This document shows, piece by piece, positions 19,889 through 28,812 of a stretch of 64,000 bases of DNA (position 1 is the first letter of the stretch; every line of letters starts with the position of its first letter). A model generated the notes under the pieces. It did no database searches, was not told the origin of the DNA, and worked only from the letters and a program-made list of their open reading frames with translations. The position numbers and the translations under genes were made by a program. Location of the stretch: assembly GCA_030538155.1 (NCBI GenBank), contig JAUNUN010000005.1:1-64000 (forward strand), read 5' to 3'. Origin of the DNA: a bacterium. Lineage in GTDB: Bacteria > Desulfobacterota > Desulfobulbia > Desulfobulbales > Desulfobulbaceae.

Positions 19889-20740
19889 TCAGGAGTGGGC
19901 CGGTTCTTCGTCCCAGTCCATGCCGATGTCGCAGGCCGGGGCTGAATGGGTGAGGCCGCCGATGGAAATGATGTCCACCCCGCTTTCGGCAATGGCGCGC
20001 ACATTGTCCAGATTGACCCCGCCCGAGGCCTCCACCAGGGCCCGGCCATCGATGAGGGCCACGGCCCCCTGCATCAGCTCGGGCGACATGTTGTCCAGCA
20101 TGATGAGCCCTACCTTGAGCCGCAGGCACTCCTCCACCTCGGCCATATTGGTGGTTTCCACCTCGATATTTATGGTGTGCGGCACCCGGCTGCGCACCCG
20201 CCGCACCGCCTCGGTAATGGAGCCGCAGGCCGCGATGTGGTTGTCTTTGATGAGTACGCCGTCGCTTAAGCTGTAGCGGTGGTTGTGGCCGCCGCCTGCA
20301 CGCACCGCATATTTTTCCAGTAAACGCAGTCCCGGCGTGGTCTTGCGGGTATCGGCGATAACCACCGGCAGATCCCGCACCAGTTCAACAAAGGCCCGGG
20401 TACGGGTGGCGATGCCGCAGAGCCGCTGCACCAGGTTCAGGGCCACGCGCTCACCCCGCAGCATGGAACGGGTCGGCCCGCTGATCTTGAGCAGCACAGC
20501 ACCGCTCTCGACCCTGGTGCCGTCGGCCACGGCCTCGCTACAGCGCACCTCGCTGTCCAAAAGGGCAAAAACACGGTCGGCAATGCTCTTCATTCCGGCA
20601 ACCACCATGCCGTGCCGGGCGATAAAGGAGGCGTCGGCGCGGTCCTCCGCCGAAAAGATGGCGTCAGTGGTGATGTCGCCGTGTTCCAGGTCTTCCGCGA
20701 GGAAACGGCGGAGTATGGGGTCGAGTAAAAAGGTGTCCAT
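19889..20740 (-). CDS. nadC: quinolinate phosphoribosyltransferase (nicotinate-nucleotide pyrophosphorylase)
   Basis: NAD biosynthesis: quinolinate + PRPP to nicotinate mononucleotide + CO2 + PPi. 283 residues. Visible motifs include the substrate-binding IADTRKTTPGLRLLEKYAV, GGGHNHRYSLSDGVLIKDNH, IEVETTNMAEVEECL and the C-terminal ALVEASGGVNLDNVRAIA barrel strand. It starts only one base after the valS stop, so it is probably coupled to valS. nadA and nadB are not in the window. Confidence 0.95.
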   Translation of the reverse strand: MDTFLLDPILRRFLAEDLEHGDITTDAIFSAEDRADASFIARHGMVVAGMKSIADRVFALLDSEVRCSEAVADGTRVESGAVLLKISGPTRSMLRGERVALNLVQRLCGIATRTRAFVELVRDLPVVIADTRKTTPGLRLLEKYAVRAGGGHNHRYSLSDGVLIKDNHIAACGSITEAVRRVRSRVPHTINIEVETTNMAEVEECLRLKVGLIMLDNMSPELMQGAVALIDGRALVEASGGVNLDNVRAIAESGVDIISIGGLTHSAPACDIGMDWDEEPAHS

Positions 20741-20741
20741 A

Positions 20742-23423
20742 TCAGCTCAGGGCCTGCATGCGTTGGATGGATTCTTGATTTTTTGCGAGTCTTGCCTCCA
20801 GTTCCTGGGCCTTTTCGCGCTCCTTGGCCACTACCGCCGCAGGGGCCTTGCCGGTGAACTGTTCGTTGCCGAGCTTGGCCTGGATGCGGGCCAGTTCCTG
20901 TTCCAGCTTGCCCCGCTCCCTGGTCAGTTTATCCAGCTCAGCCGCCACGTCGATCAAACCCTTGAGCGGCACCACCAGTTCCACATCCTGCACCAGGGCA
21001 TGGCCGGCGTCATTGGGCACCTCGCCGGTTTCGGCAATGTCAAGCTCACTCGCCCTGGTCAGGGCCATGATATCGGCCTGATGACGCTTGATGAGGGCAC
21101 GTTTGTCGGCATTTGCGCAGATGATGCTCGCCTTGATCTGCGCGCCTGGGTGCAGTTCCGCCTCGGTGCGGATGGTGCGCAGGCCGGAGATTACCTCCAT
21201 CAAGAGCGCCGTTTCCTCCTCGGCCTGTGTGTCTTCCCAGGCGGTTTTCGCCTCGGGGAAGGGGGTCAGCATGAGCAGGCCGCGCTCGCCCGGCAGATGG
21301 CTCCAGATCTCCTCGGTGACAAAGGGGATGATGGGGTGCAGGAGCGCAAGCGTCTTTTCAAATACGGTTAAAAGCGTGGCGCGGGCTTCGTTCTGCACGG
21401 CCGCATCCTTACTGAAGAGATCCGGCTTGATCCACTCCAGATACCAGTCGCAGAAATAGTGCCAGACAAACTGGTAGGAGCTGGAGGCGGCCTCGTTGAA
21501 GTTGTAGTGGTCAAGGGCTGCGCGCACCTCGCGGATGGTGGCATTGGCGCGGCTCAAAATCCAGCGGTGGGCCAGGCCCTGGGGCCGCTCACCGAAGGTG
21601 AGCGGCTTGATGTCCTTGTCTTGGCTCAGGTGCATTTCCGCAAAACGGGCCGCATTCCACAGCTTGTTGATGAAGCGGCGGTAGCCGTCCACCCGCTCCT
21701 CATCCAGGCGGATTTCCCGGCCCTGGGCGGCAAAGGCAGTCAGGGTGAAGCGCAGGGCATCGGTGCCGTACTGGGCGATCATATCCAGCGGATCGATGAC
21801 ATTACCGGTTGATTTCGACATCTTCTTGCCGAACTTGTCGCGCACCAGGGCGTGCAGGTACACGTCTTTAAAAGGGACTTCGTCCATGAAGTGCAGGCCC
21901 ATCATCATCATGCGCGCCACCCAGAAAAAGAGGATGTCAAAGCTGGTGATGAGCACCGAGGTGGGGTAGAAGGTGGCGAGTTCTTCGGTCTTTTCCGGCC
22001 AGCCCAGGGTGGAGAAGGGCCACAGGGCCGAGCTGAACCAGGTGTCGAGCACGTCTTCTTCCTGGACAAGACTGCTGCTGCCGCAGAAGGGGCAGATATC
22101 CGGATCGTCCACGGCCACGATGAGCTTGCTGCAGGCGCGGCAGGTCCAGGCCGGGATGCGGTGGCCCCACCAGATCTGGCGGGAGATGCACCAGTCGCGG
22201 ATGTTGTCCATCCAGTTGTAGAAGGTCTTGTACCAGGTATCGGGGTAGATTTTGATGCGGCCTTCCTGCACCGCAGCCACTGCCTTGTCGGCCAGGGGCC
22301 GCACGGACACGAACCACTGCTCCGACACATTGGGATCGATCACCGTGTGGCAACGGTAGCAGCAGCCGACCGCGTGGCGGTAGGGCTCTTCCTTGATCAA
22401 AAAACCCTGGGCCTTCAGATCGGCAACGATCTGGCGGCGGCAGGAAGATTGGTCCTGTCCGGCATAGGGCCCGGCATTTTCATTCATGATGCCGCTGTCG
22501 TCCAGCACCTTGAGCTGGGGCAGATCGTGGCGCAGACCCATTTCATAGTCGTTGCGGTCATGCGCGGGCGTGACCTTGAGCGCGCCGGTACCGAACTCGC
22601 GCTCCACATAGCTGTCGCAGATGAGCGGAATGCTGCGACCGCTCAGCGGCAGCTCAATCATGGCCCCGTGCAGATGGCTGTAACGCTCATCCTCCGGATG
22701 CACGGCCACGGCGGTGTCGCCCAGCATGGTTTCGGGCCGGGTGGTGGCCACCACCACCTCGCCTGTGCCCCCAATTACCGGGTAGCGGATATGGTAGAGG
22801 AGGTCGTCACGATCTTCGTGCTCCACCTCGTCATCGGCCAGGGCGGTGTGGCAGCGCGGGCACCAGTTGATGATGTAGTGACCCTTGTAGATCAGCCCTT
22901 CGTTATAGAGACGGACAAAGACCTCGCGCACCGCCCGGGACAGGCCCTCATCCATGGTAAAGCGTTCACGCTCCCAGTCGCAGGAGGCGCCCAGCCGTTT
23001 GAGCTGGTTGATGATGGTGCCGCCCTTTTCCGCCCGCCACTGCCAGACCCGTTCAATAAAGGCCTCGCGGCCGACATCGTGGCGGTTCTTGCCTTCAGCG
23101 GCCAGTTGCCGCTCCACCACGTTCTGGGTGGCGATACCGGCATGGTCGGTACCCGGCACCCACAGGGTATTGTCGCCCCGCATGCGGTGGTAGCGCACCA
23201 GGATATCTTGCAGGGTATTGTTGAGGGCATGGCCTATGTGGAGCACACCGGTGACATTGGGCGGCGGGATGACGATGGCAAAGGCCTCTCTGCCTGCCTC
23301 CATGGCAGCGGCAAAGGCCTGGTCGTCCAGCCATTCGGCAAGCCAGCGCTCTTCCACTGCACTGAATTCGTAGGTTTTACCAAGACCGCCTGGGTTTTCA
23401 GATTGCTGTACGGATGCGTCCAT
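20742..23423 (-). CDS. valS: valyl-tRNA synthetase
   Basis: Class I aminoacyl-tRNA synthetase, 893 residues. PPPNVTGVLHIGHALNN (HIGH at 62-65) and KMSKSTGNVIDP (near 532) are the ATP-binding motifs. Between them is the CP1 editing domain (VATTRPETMLGDTAV). A CxxC-type zinc site, CRACSKL with ICPFCGSS, lies near residue 430. The C-terminal 60 residues form the ValRS coiled coil (LDKLTRERGKLEQELARIQ). No clear ribosome binding site precedes the ATG. Confidence 0.96.
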   Translation of the reverse strand: MDASVQQSENPGGLGKTYEFSAVEERWLAEWLDDQAFAAAMEAGREAFAIVIPPPNVTGVLHIGHALNNTLQDILVRYHRMRGDNTLWVPGTDHAGIATQNVVERQLAAEGKNRHDVGREAFIERVWQWRAEKGGTIINQLKRLGASCDWERERFTMDEGLSRAVREVFVRLYNEGLIYKGHYIINWCPRCHTALADDEVEHEDRDDLLYHIRYPVIGGTGEVVVATTRPETMLGDTAVAVHPEDERYSHLHGAMIELPLSGRSIPLICDSYVEREFGTGALKVTPAHDRNDYEMGLRHDLPQLKVLDDSGIMNENAGPYAGQDQSSCRRQIVADLKAQGFLIKEEPYRHAVGCCYRCHTVIDPNVSEQWFVSVRPLADKAVAAVQEGRIKIYPDTWYKTFYNWMDNIRDWCISRQIWWGHRIPAWTCRACSKLIVAVDDPDICPFCGSSSLVQEEDVLDTWFSSALWPFSTLGWPEKTEELATFYPTSVLITSFDILFFWVARMMMMGLHFMDEVPFKDVYLHALVRDKFGKKMSKSTGNVIDPLDMIAQYGTDALRFTLTAFAAQGREIRLDEERVDGYRRFINKLWNAARFAEMHLSQDKDIKPLTFGERPQGLAHRWILSRANATIREVRAALDHYNFNEAASSSYQFVWHYFCDWYLEWIKPDLFSKDAAVQNEARATLLTVFEKTLALLHPIIPFVTEEIWSHLPGERGLLMLTPFPEAKTAWEDTQAEEETALLMEVISGLRTIRTEAELHPGAQIKASIICANADKRALIKRHQADIMALTRASELDIAETGEVPNDAGHALVQDVELVVPLKGLIDVAAELDKLTRERGKLEQELARIQAKLGNEQFTGKAPAAVVAKEREKAQELEARLAKNQESIQRMQALS

Positions 23424-23502
23424 TCAAATAAGCCGATAATGCTGGGGTTAAGGAAAGAGAAAAAAACAGCGGTTGCGCCGGAGCATCCTGTTGGTCCTTC
23501 TA

Positions 23503-24579
23503 TTAAAGCACGCTCCAGGGCCGGGGCATGAAGAGCTGCGAGTACAGGGTGATGGCGTAACGGTCGGTCATGCCGGCAATGAAATCACAGACCCGGCGGT
23601 GGCGTTCGCGTTCTTCGTCTGCGTTTGCCGGCGCTGCCAGCTCGGCGCAGCCTGTGTGCAGGTCGCCTTCGGGCAGTTCGTGTTCCAGAAAATAGGCGTA
23701 CAACTCCCGGATAATGCGCTGCGCCTTGACGAACTCGTTGTGTACCCGGTAGTTGCGGTAGACGTTTTCGTAGAGAAAGCTGCGCAGTTCGGTAATGGTT
23801 TCGTTCATGCCGCTGCTCAGGTGCAGCTTGCCGTCATCCCCGGCTAAAGTGGTGCTGACCAGATCGCGTACCATGGCATTGATGCGCTGGGAGGAACGCT
23901 CGCCCAAGACGCGCCTGAGATGCGCGGGCAGATCCAGCGGGGCAATCATACCCGCGCGGATGGCGTCATCCATGTCGTGGTTGACGTAGGCCATGATATC
24001 GGCCACCCGCACCAACTGACCTTCCAGGGTGGCGGCCAGTTCCGGCGAGTCATCCGGCAGGATTTCGCCGTAGCCCTTGGAATGCTTGACGATGCCGTTG
24101 CGCACCTCCCAGCTCAGGTTCAGACCCTTGCCGTCGTTTTCCAGGAAATCGACAATACGCAGGCTCTGGACATAGTGCTTGAAACCCCTTGGGTGCAAAA
24201 GGTTTAAGCTGTATTCCCCGGCATGGCCGAAGGGGGTGTGGCCGAGATCGTGGCCGAGCGCAATAGCCTCGGTCAGGTATTCGTTCAAACGTAGGCAAAC
24301 CGCCATGGTGCGGGCAATCTGCGACACCTCCAGCACATGGGTCAGGCGGGTGCGGTAATGATCGCCCGCAGGGGCCAGGAAGACCTGGGTCTTGTGTTTG
24401 AGCCGCCGGAAGGTCTTGCTGTGGATGATGCGGTCACGGTCGCGCTGAAAGCCGGTACGCAGCACGCACTCGTCTTCTTCGGGGTGCAGCCGCCCGCGGG
24501 AGCGGTTGCTGAAGCAGGCATGGGGCGACAGGCTGAGCTGTTCCCGTTCCTCCTGCATGGCGCGCACCGTCCTGGCCAT
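23503..24579 (-). CDS. dgt: deoxyguanosinetriphosphate triphosphohydrolase-like protein
   Basis: HD-domain dNTPase of the short (about 340-360 residue) type: dGTP to deoxyguanosine + triphosphate. Metal ligands appear as RLTHVLEV (His), the HDLGHTPFGH motif (His-Asp) and a later Asp in RVADIMAYVNHDMDD. The N-terminal RDRDRIIHSKTFRRLKHKTQVF segment is characteristic of dGTPases. AAGGAG sits eight bases before the ATG, within the tail of prfB, so it probably shares the prfB transcript. Confidence 0.92.
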   Translation of the reverse strand: MARTVRAMQEEREQLSLSPHACFSNRSRGRLHPEEDECVLRTGFQRDRDRIIHSKTFRRLKHKTQVFLAPAGDHYRTRLTHVLEVSQIARTMAVCLRLNEYLTEAIALGHDLGHTPFGHAGEYSLNLLHPRGFKHYVQSLRIVDFLENDGKGLNLSWEVRNGIVKHSKGYGEILPDDSPELAATLEGQLVRVADIMAYVNHDMDDAIRAGMIAPLDLPAHLRRVLGERSSQRINAMVRDLVSTTLAGDDGKLHLSSGMNETITELRSFLYENVYRNYRVHNEFVKAQRIIRELYAYFLEHELPEGDLHTGCAELAAPANADEERERHRRVCDFIAGMTDRYAITLYSQLFMPRPWSVL

Positions 24580-24594
24580 GACCTTTCTCCTTAT

Positions 24595-25705
24595 TTATTT
24601 TTGCCAGAGCAGATAGGCCCGGATAAAGCCGTCGAGCCTGCCGTCGAGCACTGCATCCACATTGCCTTCCTCAATGCCGGTGCGGTGATCCTTGATCAAG
24701 CGGTAGGGCTGGAGCACATAGGAGCGGATCTGGCTGCCCCAGGCAATATCTTTTTTATCGCCTTGCAGATTCTCCTGGGCCCGTTGCTGCTGCTCGCGTT
24801 CCAGTTCATACAAGCGGGCCATGAGCATCTTCATGGCCATGTCCTTGTTGCTGTGCTGGGAACGCTCGTTCTGGCACTGCACCACGATGCCGGTGGGGAA
24901 GTGGGTGATGCGGATGGCCGAGTCGGTCTTGTTGACGTGCTGGCCGCCCGCACCGCTTGAGCGGTAGGTGTCTATGCGCAGATCCTTATCGTTGATCTCG
25001 ATGTGGACGCTGTCGTCCAGCTCGGGCATGACCATCACCGAGGCAAAGGAGGTGTGCCGCCTGCCGCTGGAGTCAAAGGGCGAAATGCGCACCAGCCGGT
25101 GGATGCCGATCTCGGAGCGGAGCAGGCCATAGGCGTCCTTGCCCTTGATGAGCATGGTCACGCTCTTGGTGCCGGCCTCATCTCCGGGCAGAAGGTCAAG
25201 GATATCGGTCTTGAAGTCTCTGGCCTCGGCCCAGCGCAGATACATGCGCGTGAGGATGCCCACCCAGTCCTGCGCCTCGGTACCGCCAGCGCCCGCATGG
25301 ATGCTGAGGATGGCGTTATTGGCATCGTGTTCGCCGGTGAACATGCACTGCAGCTCAACCATGTCGATGCGTTCCTGCAGTCCGCCAAGGCTTGCCGCCA
25401 CATCCTGAAAGCTGTCTTCGTCGTGCTCCTCGATCGCCATGTCAAGGAGCAGATCCGCATCTTCCAGGTCGACATAGTTCTTTTCCCAGATGCCGACCAG
25501 CGACTGGAGCCGGCCCAGTTGCCGCTGCACCTCCTTGGCCTGGTCCTGGTTGTCCCAGAAGCCGGGGCTTAGGGTCTGGCGTTCCAGCAGTTCTATCTGT
25601 TCCCGCTTGTTATCCAAGTCAAAGATGCTCCTTCAGCGCCAGCATGCGGGCCTTGAGGTCGGCGAGGAGCTGTTTGGATTCTGCGGATTCAGTGATATCT
25701 GCCAT
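24595..25705 (-). CDS. prfB: peptide chain release factor 2, with programmed +1 frameshift
   Basis: Recognises UGA and UAA. A 28-codon zero-frame ORF starts at ATG 25705 and meets TGA at 25621-25619 in CTTTGAC. An internal Shine-Dalgarno-like AAGGAG lies just upstream (AAGGAG CAT CTT TGA C), the standard autoregulatory arrangement. After a +1 shift the reading continues as [10 protein letters not shown] and runs to 24595, giving about 369 residues. The peptide anticodon SPF is visible in [11 protein letters not shown] and the catalytic GGQ in [14 protein letters not shown]. Confidence 0.95.
25618..25633 (-). promoter_or_regulatory. RF2 programmed +1 frameshift site
   Basis: CTTTGAC at 25624-25618, preceded by AAGGAG with a 3-base gap. 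Low RF2 favours the +1 shift at the slow UGA; high RF2 terminates. It follows the same design as the well-known E. coli site. Confidence 0.95.
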
Positions 25706-25797
25706 GGTAGACCTCGTAGTATGAAGAAGATGTGGCGCCAATGGAACCAATACGAAACAAGGGAAACCGATATAATAAACAGAACCAGGTCAAGACT

Positions 25798-27510
25798 TCA
25801 AGGACGGCCTGCTTTTTTCGCGGACCGTGCTCCGCTAAGAGGCGCTTTTGTGTCTCTGCCGGGACTGCGCAATAGCCCTGCCACCAGCAGGGGCAGGATG
25901 AGCAGGGCGCAGAAGAGACCGAAGTAATGGCCCACCCGGGTGAACACGGTTTTTGATTGCAGAAGGGGAATGCTTTCTGCCGCTGCTGCCTCGGTGAAAA
26001 TGGCCGTTTCCCCGCTGATACGGCCCAACGGGTCGACAAAACCGCTGATGCCGGTATTGGCGGAGCGCACCAGGGCGCGCCTGTTTTCTACCGCGCGCAG
26101 TACCGCCATGGCCAGGGACTGCACCGGTGCGCTGGAGTGGCCGTACCAGGCGTCGTTGGTGATGTTCACCAGCATATTGGCCTCCAGCGCCGTGGTATCA
26201 CGGGCAATAACCGGAAAGATGGATTCGTAGCAGATGAGCACCCCCGCCCTGAGCCTGTCGCTGAAGAGCGGTCCCTTGTTCCGGCCCACCGAAAAGTCGC
26301 CGATGCCGGCCGCCAGCGGTTTCAGGAAAAAGAGCAGGTCTTTCAGCGGGATATATTCACCAAAGGGTACCAGGTGCTGCTTGCTGTACACGCCGTCCAC
26401 CTTGCCCTGCGTACCCAGGATGAGCGCGCCGTTAAAGTTGTGGATAAGCTTGCCCTTTTCGGTATCTTCAATCCGGTAAAAAGGCGCGCCGGTGAGCACC
26501 CTGGTACCTGTTTCGGCTCCGGCAAAGGCAGCCACCCTGCCTGCGAGCGGGTCATCCTGCGGATAAAAGGGCAGGGCTGTCTCCGGCCAGACCACCAGCG
26601 CCGCACCTTCAGCGGCAAGGCCTGCCGAAAGGCGCAAATAACGCTCTACCGTGGCCTGCTTCATTGCCTCCGACCATTTCAGATCCTGCTCGATATTGCC
26701 CTGCACCACCCCGATAAGCACTTTGGGCGCGGCCGCGATTTCTTCTTTAGTTTCAACCGAGCGCAGCAGCGAATACACCGAAAGCCCGATCAGCAGGGAA
26801 CAGGCTGCAGCCAAGGCGGGCAGGACGGCTTTCCACAGAGGCCGGCGCAGCGAGAGCGCACTGAGAGCAAGGGCAAAAACCGCGTTGATCAGCACTAGGC
26901 AGAAGCTGAGCAGATGGTGGCCGCCCAGGTCTGCCGGCAAAAGCAGCTGCGGCTCGCGGAAGAGGCCATAGCCGAGATCCATCCAGGGAAAGCCGGTAAA
27001 GAGCAGCCCACGCAAGGCATCGAGACCTGTCCAGATGAGAGGCGGAGCCCAGATATGGATGAAGCCCAGATAGCCGGGGTTGGTACGCTCTTCCACACCT
27101 TGTCGCAGCCAAGAAAGGAGCAGACAGAAGAGAGCACTGTAGAGCGCCATATAAGTGGCCAGGAGCAGGAGGGCCGGCACGCTCAGCCACAGCGGCAAAC
27201 CGCCGTAGCGGCCCAGCACGATCACAATCCAGTAGAGCTGGCCGCTGTAGGCGGCAAGGCCAAAGAGAAAACCGGCCCCTGCCGCCTGTAGCGGGCGGAG
27301 GGGCAAGTTCAGCGCAATCAGCAAGAGCGGGCTCAGGCAGATGCACAGAAGCGGCCACCAGCCGCTGTATTCACCGATGCCCGGCATGCCCAGGTTGAGC
27401 ATCAGGGCGGCCAGGAGGGCGAGTGCGGCCGCTGCCCCCGCTTTTTTCGCGGCAGACCAGATCGCTACGCCGGGAAGAACCGTGCCTGCTGCTTGCTGCT
27501 GCATGTGCAT
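25798..27510 (-). CDS. lnt: apolipoprotein N-acyltransferase
   Basis: Inner-membrane enzyme that N-acylates the lipoprotein cysteine, 570 residues. About eight hydrophobic segments occupy residues 15-230 and the C-terminal end; the nitrilase-type catalytic domain lies between. The Glu-Lys-Cys triad is seen in VVWPETALPF, KQHLVPFGEY and VLICYESIFP. The start is ATG 27510 or the ATG two codons later. It is three bases after corC, the same corC-lnt pairing as in E. coli. It implies a Gram-negative lipoprotein pathway. Confidence 0.94.
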   Translation of the reverse strand: MHMQQQAAGTVLPGVAIWSAAKKAGAAAALALLAALMLNLGMPGIGEYSGWWPLLCICLSPLLLIALNLPLRPLQAAGAGFLFGLAAYSGQLYWIVIVLGRYGGLPLWLSVPALLLLATYMALYSALFCLLLSWLRQGVEERTNPGYLGFIHIWAPPLIWTGLDALRGLLFTGFPWMDLGYGLFREPQLLLPADLGGHHLLSFCLVLINAVFALALSALSLRRPLWKAVLPALAAACSLLIGLSVYSLLRSVETKEEIAAAPKVLIGVVQGNIEQDLKWSEAMKQATVERYLRLSAGLAAEGAALVVWPETALPFYPQDDPLAGRVAAFAGAETGTRVLTGAPFYRIEDTEKGKLIHNFNGALILGTQGKVDGVYSKQHLVPFGEYIPLKDLLFFLKPLAAGIGDFSVGRNKGPLFSDRLRAGVLICYESIFPVIARDTTALEANMLVNITNDAWYGHSSAPVQSLAMAVLRAVENRRALVRSANTGISGFVDPLGRISGETAIFTEAAAAESIPLLQSKTVFTRVGHYFGLFCALLILPLLVAGLLRSPGRDTKAPLSGARSAKKAGRP

Positions 27511-27513
27511 GGT

Positions 27514-28392
27514 TTATGTCCTGCTGATCCGCACCGATTTCACCCGGCGCGCATCGGCGTTTAAGACCTGGAAGGTCAGTTGGCCTTCCTCCAGAGTTGC
27601 GCCGGTTTCCGGCACCTTGCCCAGGCGGAGAATAAGGAGGCCGCCAACAGATTCATACGGCCCTTCAGGCATATCCAGGCCAAAATGCTGTTCCACCTCT
27701 TCCACATCCACCTTGGCATCCACGATGATGGTGTTGTCGTCCACCACCTTCAACTCGCTTTCGTCGTTATCGTATTCATCGTCAATGTCGCCGACGATTT
27801 CCTCGATCACGTCTTCAAGGGTGATCAAACCGCGCACCCCGCCGAACTCGTCGGCAACAATGGCCATGTGGTTCTTGTTGGTCTGGAATTCACGCAGCAA
27901 TTCGGTAATGGGCTTGGATTCGGGGATGAAGGGCAGCGGCTTGATCAGGGTTTCGATATCTTTGGGGCCATCAACGCTGCAACCGCAAACTCTGAGCAGA
28001 TCCTTGGCGTGCAGTACGCCCAAAATATGATCCAGGGTGTCTTTATAGATAGGAATGCGGGTGTAGCCTTCTTCCGTGATCAGGCGGATGAGTTCGGCAA
28101 TGGGCGTGTTACGTTCGGCGGCAACGATTTCTGCCGAAGGCGTCATGATTTCGGAGGTGCGGGTTTCGCGGAAGTTGAAAATGGAGGTGATGAGCTTTTC
28201 TTCGTGCACGCTGATCAGGCCCTGCTCCTCACCCTCCTCCAGCAGTTCCTGAATTTCCTGTTCCAGTTCTTCAGTGGTGTCGGGCCCGCCGCGCAAACCG
28301 AACATGTCGCGAACCTTGTCCATCAGGGATTTACCGCCGGCATCGTCCTCAAGCGCAGGTTCCTGCGGTGAGGGCGGTTCTTCTTTCTCCAT
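27514..28392 (-). CDS. corC: CBS-domain transporter-associated protein CorC
   Basis: 292 residues, cytosolic. Acidic N-terminus (1-80), paired CBS domains at about 85-210 (MTPSAEIVAAERNTPIAELI and FIPESKPITELLREFQ) with the GGVRGLITLEDVIEEIVGDI signature, then a CorC/HlyC C-terminal domain (225-290). No DUF21 membrane domain, so it is the short CorC rather than a full transporter. Family members influence Mg/Co efflux or envelope integrity. GGAG lies nine bases before the ATG. Confidence 0.9.
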   Translation of the reverse strand: MEKEEPPSPQEPALEDDAGGKSLMDKVRDMFGLRGGPDTTEELEQEIQELLEEGEEQGLISVHEEKLITSIFNFRETRTSEIMTPSAEIVAAERNTPIAELIRLITEEGYTRIPIYKDTLDHILGVLHAKDLLRVCGCSVDGPKDIETLIKPLPFIPESKPITELLREFQTNKNHMAIVADEFGGVRGLITLEDVIEEIVGDIDDEYDNDESELKVVDDNTIIVDAKVDVEEVEQHFGLDMPEGPYESVGGLLILRLGKVPETGATLEEGQLTFQVLNADARRVKSVRISRT

Positions 28393-28812
28393 GTAGAATG
28401 ACTCCAGATTGATAAGATGAAACTATGAAACGGATGGCGCTGCTGCACGACCAGACAGCTTAAAAGGCAAGGCCATGGCTGTTATTTTAATGGCCATGAC
28501 GGTTCCTTGTGCAGACAAGTGATGCAATACAGGTATTGTTGCTACAGGTGGAAGAAAAACAGCGCCTAAGGTGCTAAAGTACATGTTTTCGCACTATGGG
28601 TGCTTGCCGGGAAAAAATCAAGCAGGAATACAGAAAAGAAACCGTGTGGCGCGCAGTTGGCAGCATGTTGAACAAGTACATCCGGGAAGCGAGCCGGCCT
28701 CTTCCAGCAAGGGGATTCATCCTTGCACTGGCTGCGCCCTATCTGGTACTTGTGTGCAGAGCCGTGGTGCGCCTTTGGCGCTTTTTCCTGCATTCATGCC
28801 CTGAGGATAATC
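28393..28812. other. 420-base divergent intergenic region
   Basis: Lies between corC (minus) and the transketolase (plus), so promoters for both are expected. No convincing -35/-10 pair stands out. A short plus-strand ORF (28596-28829, 77 residues) has one hydrophobic stretch, but its start lacks a good ribosome binding site and it overlaps the transketolase; I do not call it. Confidence 0.4.

Noticed and set aside
21852-23531. 559-codon plus-strand frame
   Set aside because: Antisense shadow of valS, whose HIGH, KMSKS and editing motifs are intact.
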